Of a stretch of DNA of 64,000 nucleotides, positions 59,401-64,000 are shown piece by piece. Both the position numbers and the translations under genes were made by a program. Every line of letters begins with the position of its first letter. Position 1 is the first letter of the stretch. The DNA comes from Labia minor (lineage: Eukaryota; Arthropoda; Insecta; Dermaptera; Spongiphoridae), in the NCBI GenBank assembly GCA_963082975.1, contig OY720346.1, positions 39,087,787 through 39,151,786 of the forward strand. Reading direction: 5' to 3'. The notes beneath the pieces were generated by a model that saw only the letters and a list, made by a program, of their open reading frames with translations, searched no databases and had not been told where the DNA came from.

Positions 59401-60609
59401 TTAGGTTGTCCCATAAGTTTTTTCCGCGTCACGCTATGAATGAATCTAACTGCCTATGTTTATATATATATATATATATATATAAACATGCAGGCTTATC
59501 TCTTAGCCGTTTATGGCATCTTATTTAATCATCCCAGAGCTTTTTCAGAGTACGTTTCGTTGGTGACAAAGTCTCTTTAAAAATTTTTCTACTATAAAGA
59601 GCCAAAAGAAGCATTTGCGGCAAAAGAGATTTGCACCGTTTACGGGAGTGGTGCTTCGACTATTAGGACCGTCCGCAATTGGTTTAAGAAATTTAGAGCT
59701 GGCCACCCCCAGCAACGACGGATATTATCAAGACTGTGCATGCTGTAAATCCACGATACAGTGTGCGCGAGATAGCGGGTGAAACTAACATTCCCAAAAC
59801 AACGGCACATAAGCATTTAATCAAAATGGGATATGCGAATCGATATGAAGCTTGGGTTCCACACCAATTGACGGAGACCGGCCTTATAAAGCGCGTCCCT
59901 ACATGCGATTTGCTTCTACAGCGACACAAAAGAAATCATGTCTTAAAGAGTCTTGTCACTGGAGACGAGGCTTGGATTTTGTATCAAAATGTGGATCGAA
60001 AACGGATTTGGTCTAAAGAAAATAGACCTTAAACTGTTGCGAAGTCTGGGCTTCATCCGAAGAAGGTTCTTTTGTGCATTTGATGGGACTGGAAGGGTGT
60101 ACTGTACTACGAGCTCCTTCCTGAAGGTGATATGATCAATGCTGACAAATATTGCAATCAACTGAATTAACTAAAAACCGCCATAGCAGAAAAACGGCAA
60201 GAATTGGCGAACCGACGAGGTGTAGTATTCCATCAGGGCAACGCAAGGCCGCTTATTGCGTTGATCGTAAGGCAAAAATTATAACAGTTTGATTGGGACG
60301 TTCTACCTCATCCTCCATACTCCCCATACCTTCCTCCATCCGATTATTACTTGTTCCTCTCCTTAAAAAACTCTCTCCATGGTAAATCTTTCAAATCCAT
60401 AATCGAAATAAAAACGCACCTAAATGAATATTTTGAAAGTAAGCCTCAACTATTTTGGAAACAGGGCATAATGAGGCTTCCTGGGAGATGGAAGTAGGTT
60501 ATAGATCAGAATGAGTCATACATAACATAATAAATCAACCTTAAACAACAAATATCGTGTATTCATTTATTATCAAAAAAAAGCGAAGAAACTTATGGGA
60601 CACCCCAAA
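59401..60609 (+). mobile_element. mariner transposon, 1209 bp, inactive
   Basis: The ends TTAGGTTGTCCCATAAGTTT and, at the right, AAACTTATGGGACACCCCAA form imperfect inverted repeats flanked by TA on both sides. A (TA)n tract at about 59,460-59,485 lies near the 5' end. A broken transposase covers most of the interior. It is inserted in the composite element at 58710-62086. Confidence 0.9.
59590..60490 (+). pseudogene. mariner transposase relic with a lost catalytic Asp
   Basis: Recognisable segments on the + strand are KEAFAAKEICTVYGSGAST (helix-turn-helix), YSVREIAGETNIPKTTAHKH, LVTGDEAWILYQN (first Asp), VVFHQGNARPLIAL (second Asp replaced by Gly; HQDNARP expected) and LPPSDYYLFLSLKNSL (third Asp). 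Stops occur after CML, KENRP, LLCI and LN. Inactive. Confidence 0.88.
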
Positions 60610-60672
60610 TACTTTAAGATTTCGAAAGCTTTTCGTCCGCCCGTAGTGGCAGGATATTTTGAAAGAAATCAT

Positions 60673-61643
60673 GTAAAATCCCTAAGAAAAAATCCCTATA
60701 AAAGAATAAATCTCTAAATAAAAAATTTCCCTAATTTTTTTTTTACTTATTTAATAATGAATAGCCGAAGAGACTTGAATGAGGTAGTTATACATCATGC
60801 TTGGTGTCATCACATCTGTTCCATCTGCTTTTTTAGAGTCCCATTATTCATGGTTTGCCTTCATTATGGTCAGAAACTCATCATGCGAGTCGCTGAATCG
60901 TTTCCTTGGTGGATAAGGCTTCTTACCACGAACACCACGACAGATTTCCAAAGAGATAAGGTTATTCTCAATATGGATTTGCTTAATCAGGTCCCATACT
61001 GATAACGTGTAACCTCCTAAGCGTGAACGAAGAGCATTGTTGTAACCTTCCAATGCATTGTTTGTTCGAGGTAAACCCATCAAAGTGGCATCGTAGATGT
61101 TCCAATGTTCCAATTCGGGGTCATAAAAGCCAGCCAAAAATTGTTCACCTAGTCAAGTGCGCTCGAAGTAAGAAAAAAGATCACGAAGTTTTACCCTGTT
61201 GGTCGTCCAGCTAATGCTTGGTAGGCTACAATGACTTTTGATGGTGGTACCAAAGCCAAAGCTGCAAGAGTTCGTAAATGAGTGGAGTTGTCAGGATTAT
61301 CTATATCATTATAGAGCTTCAAAACTTCTGGCATTGATTTGATGTTTCTATAAATGCATTGGGCAAAATGAAAAAGACAACCTCTGATGATTACCTCCTT
61401 GTGAGGTCGTGTCTCAGGCAACTGGGTGTCATGCTCACCTTGTAATTAAATTTTCTTAATCACAATTAAAATTAATACAAAAATGAAAAATTTTGTTTTT
61501 AGTGATTTTTTCTTTTATGGATTTTTTCAGTCATGGATATTTTTATTTAGGGATTTTCGGTTTTAAGGATTTTTCTTTTTAGGGATATTTGGTTTTAGGG
61601 ATTTTTGACTTTTTTATGGATTTTTTCCTTTAGGGATTTTTAC
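60673..61643 (-). mobile_element. MULE (Mutator-like) relic with inverted terminal arrays
   Basis: The left flank (60,673-60,735) has repeated AAATCCCTA units, and the right flank (about 61,500-61,643) has repeated TTTAGGGATTTTT units: the same motif in inverted orientation around a MULE transposase relic. The outermost units, GTAAAATCCCTA and TAGGGATTTTTAC, mirror each other. I found no clear 9-bp duplication, so the exact limits are uncertain. Confidence 0.65.
60844..61421 (-). pseudogene. MULE transposase C-terminal region, broken
   Basis: Two - strand frames (61421-61191 and 61137-60844) read GCLFHFAQCIYRNIKSM, ALALVPPSKVIVAYQAL, then WNIYDATLMGLPRTNNALEG and YNNALRSRLGGY. The FHF-Q motif and the GLPRTNN-LEG-HN-like motif are characteristic of MULE transposases found fused to FLYWCH or SWIM domains in animals. 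The upstream catalytic Asp residues are not present. Confidence 0.82.
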
Positions 61644-62094
61644 CCGTTTACATTTTGAAAAAATTAGTCTTCACTTCATAATTTTTATGAAATTTTTAGA
61701 ATTTGAGTAATATTTTTATTTATTTTTTTATATTTAAATAATAGTCAAATTGGGAAATTTCACAATCATCTAGTAATCTTATATTAAGTCTTTTGTTTTT
61801 TATGATTTAGGAGAAATAATAAAATAATTTTTTTTATTTCTTATATTTAATTTTGTACAAAAAAATAAGCAATTTTTATTTTTGTTAAAATTTTTTTAAA
61901 ATAAAATAAAATTACTTATTATACACTAAGTTATACTTTAAGAATTATTTTCTTTTTCAAATAAAAAGAAGGATTATATTTTTTCTTTTCAATTTGTAAT
62001 ATAGTACATAATATACAGCAATGTATATTTTTTTCTCTCCTGGGGGGGGGTTTTAACCCCCAAACCCCCCCCTGGTTGCGCCACTGATACAAAA

Positions 62095-63237
62095 TAATTT
62101 AAGTTAAATATGATTTAAATATTTTATTATATTAATTAAAATGAGAACTTTTAGAATAAATTATTTAATTGAAATGATATTTGAATATTAGAATTTAAAA
62201 TAAAAAGTTAAATATTATAATAATTCTTTGATTGGGAATCCCTAGAGTTATATACATTGTGTAAAATGAGTCCGCCAGTCAGTGGGCCACGCCTGGCTCT
62301 TGAATGAACAACACGGAGAACTATATATAAACTTTAAAAAATTAAATTCTGCGGTTATTGATTAGATATTAATAAAATTTCTTTATAAGAAAGGATGATT
62401 AGGACTATTTAATGGAACAAGTTTGGTAAAGTAATTAACCTCCCTTACCTCACAGGGTTAAACTGAATAATTACCTTATATTTTATTATTCCAATCTTTT
62501 TGAATTAATCAAAATTAAAAATATTACAACCATTTAAATCTTTTTAACATTTTAAATTTCTTATTTAAAGTATTTATTAAAGCTTTTGTGGTTATTTTGA
62601 TAATTATTAAGAGAATTTTTATTTAAAGCTTTAATTTCTAAATAAGCAAGCTCTAAGATTTGCAATTAATTTTTTTTTTGATTGCAATTTAATTTGGTAA
62701 TTATGAACAAATCTTATTATCTCTTTAATCTTTTTAAATTAATCAAAATTAAAAATATCATATTTCAAACATTTAAATCCTTTTAACCTTTTAAATTTTT
62801 TATTTATTTTCTTTGTCTTGGTCAAGGTTTGTTCATCAAATTATTTTGGGTACTTTTTATTTACCAACTAATTATTCTTATATGAATTGAATTTTTTTTT
62901 TATGATTTCAGATTTGAAAGGTAAATGCTTACTATTAATAAGGAATTTTATCCCTGGATTGCTGTTTTCATTCCTTGAAGAAAGAAAATACAAAATAATG
63001 AATGGATGCAATTAATAAAACATGTTTAATCGAGTTAAAATATAAAAATAAATACTTATTTAATATATTATACTTTTATATTAATATTTTAATTTAATAC
63101 ACATTTATAATAAATATTATTTATTTTATCCAGAAATTACAATATTTGAAATATTTTGATTATGTAACAATATAATTGCCAATTGATTTATAAATTTTGA
63201 AAATAAATTTTTTAAATTAATATTTATATGTATATTG
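62095..63237. other. AT-rich non-coding stretch
   Basis: No exon supported. 62,334-62,381 is an inverted copy of 37,252-37,299. A patch at 62,260-62,310 (AGTGGGCCACGCCTGGCTCT) is less AT-rich. The sequence around 62,470-62,560 recurs loosely at 62,720-62,800 (TTTTTGAATTAATCAAAATT and TTTTTAAATTAATCAAAATT), a local direct duplication. Confidence 0.5.
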
Positions 63238-63399
63238 TGTTACGTATTTAAACTTAAATAGCAAATAAAATACACTTATAACATTTAAAAACAAAACTTC
63301 ATTCCTGTTGTTTATTTATCGTGTACTCTATATAAACAGAATGCCATGATCCAACTCTCCTCATTCCATTCACTCACTGCAAACCACAAATACATAACA
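63238..63399 (-). mobile_element. Gypsy-type LTR, 162 bp, next to a polypurine tract
   Basis: On the - strand the LTR begins TGTTATGTATTTG and ends TACGTAACA (TG…CA ends), with a TATA-like TTTATATAGAG and a polyadenylation-like AATAAA inside. Directly upstream on the - strand lies the polypurine tract AAAGGGAGGAAT (63400-63411). An integrase relic about 200 bp further upstream supports a Ty3/Gypsy origin. No partner LTR is seen within the window. Confidence 0.72.
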
Positions 63400-63419
63400 A
63401 TTCCTCCCTTTATCAGAAT

Positions 63420-63530
63420 TTTAACAAACAGTTCAATAAGCGATTAGTAAACAATTTACACAAAGAACAATACTTTAAGCACGAAAGTTTTTATAACAAA
63501 CAGTTCAACAAACAATTAGTAAACAATTTG
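63420..63530. repeat. Tandem duplication in the Gypsy 3' internal region
   Basis: Two related blocks (AACAGTTCAATAAGCGATTA and AACAGTTCAACAAACAATTA, each followed by GTAAACAATTT) lie about 67 bp apart, just inside the polypurine tract. Confidence 0.7.
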
Positions 63531-63589
63531 AACATAGTCTCTGATTCTCTTTTCAGTTCTGTAAGAAGTCTTGTTATCTTTGGTTTCAA

Positions 63590-63675
63590 AGGTTAAGGCC
63601 TATTTAGTCTTGACAGTAGTTGACAGCCGTGGCAGGTTTTGCACCATTTCTCGATGTCCTTGTACATAGACTTTT
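63590..63675 (-). pseudogene. Gypsy integrase zinc-binding fragment
   Basis: The - strand reads MYKDIEKWCKTCHGCQLLSR, the CC half of the HHCC zinc-binding domain of Ty3/Gypsy integrases. The frame stops soon after, and the catalytic core is deleted between here and the polypurine tract. Confidence 0.8.
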
Positions 63676-63804
63676 AATTTTTAATTTAGCTGCCTTTGCA
63701 TACGTACGTATATATAATTGTGATATAATTCTTATATATTCTTTAATGAGTTTTTAGTTTTGTGTTTAACTCTCTCTTGAAATTAAAATTTTTTTTGAAT
63801 TAAA

Positions 63805-64000
63805 ATGGTACCAAAAAAAAAACAAAAACTTCAAGATATTCGAAGATTTGGATCCGCTTGGACGGCTGATTACGGTTTTTTTAAACATGGCGATAAAACT
63901 CGGTACGGCCTGTGCTCTGAAATTATTGTATGTCGAACGTCTACTATTAAGCGACACTTTGAAACGAACCATAAAAACATTGCCGAAAAACATATTGAAG
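63805..64000 (+). CDS. Start of a hAT-type BED-finger reading frame, cut by the window end
   Basis: An open frame begins at the ATG at 63805 (MVPKKKQKLQDIRRFG) and runs off the window after 65 codons. The pattern WTADYGFF…LCSEII…IKRHFETNHKNI matches the N-terminal finger of hAT transposases and their domesticated relatives. The first finger Cys is missing (RYGLC where a Cys-x2-Cys pair is expected), so zinc binding may be impaired. Terminal repeats are not visible upstream. A transposase or a derived gene are both possible. Confidence 0.65.
   Translation, partial: MVPKKKQKLQDIRRFGSAWTADYGFFKHGDKTRYGLCSEIIVCRTSTIKRHFETNHKNIAEKHIE

Larger units (their letters stand above)
58710..62086. mobile_element. 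Composite element with hAT-like ends, 3377 bp
   Basis: Both ends share CAGTGGCGCAACCAGG as a perfect 16-bp inverted repeat, each followed by a G-run. The 8-bp duplication ATACAAAA (58702-58709 and 62087-62094) fits hAT. No hAT transposase is inside; instead the interior holds a mariner (59401-60609) and a MULE relic (about 60673-61643). It appears to be a non-autonomous element into which other transposons have inserted. Confidence 0.85.

Noticed and set aside
59736..60032. Independent small gene of 98 codons
   Set aside because: It is the central open part of a broken mariner transposase bounded by inverted repeats and TA duplications.
61530..61643. Interstitial telomeric repeats
   Set aside because: The unit is TTTAGGGATTTTT-like with irregular spacing, not TTAGG, and an inverted partner array lies on the other side of a MULE relic.

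Overview
The window is AT-rich nuclear DNA from an animal. Spliced genes with GT-AG introns, a zinc-finger protein of the ZNF608/ZNF609 (scribbler) family with long polyalanine runs, and a load of hAT, mariner, MULE, Helentron-like, LINE and Gypsy elements point to an invertebrate, most likely an arthropod. I cannot name the species.

Layout. 1-17.5 kb has no exon I can support. It holds an almost intact 3.3 kb hAT transposon (828-4118) with a perfect 8-bp target duplication, four copies of a Helentron/DINE-like family (one only 48 bp long), a deleted hAT, a deleted mariner and a few GC-richer unique islands. It probably lies upstream of, or in a 5' intron of, the scribbler-type gene. 17.5-24.4 kb carries the 3' half of that gene on the + strand: four coding exons, including a tiny terminal exon 3.4 kb downstream of the previous one. 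27.3-31.6 kb carries a complete seven-exon PRRC1 orthologue on the - strand (349 aa in my reconstruction). 796 bp away and divergent is a complete twelve-exon gene on the + strand (32,427-36,993, 554 aa) for a strongly diverged HCN/CNG-type channel. A hAT MITE and a dead mariner sit together in one of its introns.

37.4-54.9 kb is a nest of retroelements. A 6.35-kb, apparently full-length LINE on the - strand (37,442-43,790) has related pyrimidine-rich arrays in both UTRs. A Jockey-like LINE (44,046-48,687) is inserted in a tRNA-SINE-like sequence and has itself been split by a 5'-truncated RTE-type LINE (45,750-47,520). A second RTE-like LINE (about 50.5-54.1 kb) is split by a Helentron-like copy. 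Target duplications or an in-frame pre-insertion site let me order these insertions.

55.8-56.8 kb holds a small C2H2 zinc-finger gene. Its long second exon has no in-frame methionine, so an ATG-based ORF scan misses it. 57.6-62.1 kb has a dead LINE and a hAT-like element with an 8-bp duplication that contains a dead mariner and a MULE relic flanked by inverted GGGATTTTT-type arrays. The last 800 bp hold a Gypsy LTR with its polypurine tract, an integrase relic, and the start of a hAT BED-finger reading frame cut by the window edge.

The cellular genes are not a single pathway: a transcriptional regulator, a Golgi/ER-exit-associated protein, a membrane channel and a DNA-binding zinc-finger protein. 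I saw no CRISPR array, no rRNA gene and no intact tRNA gene.
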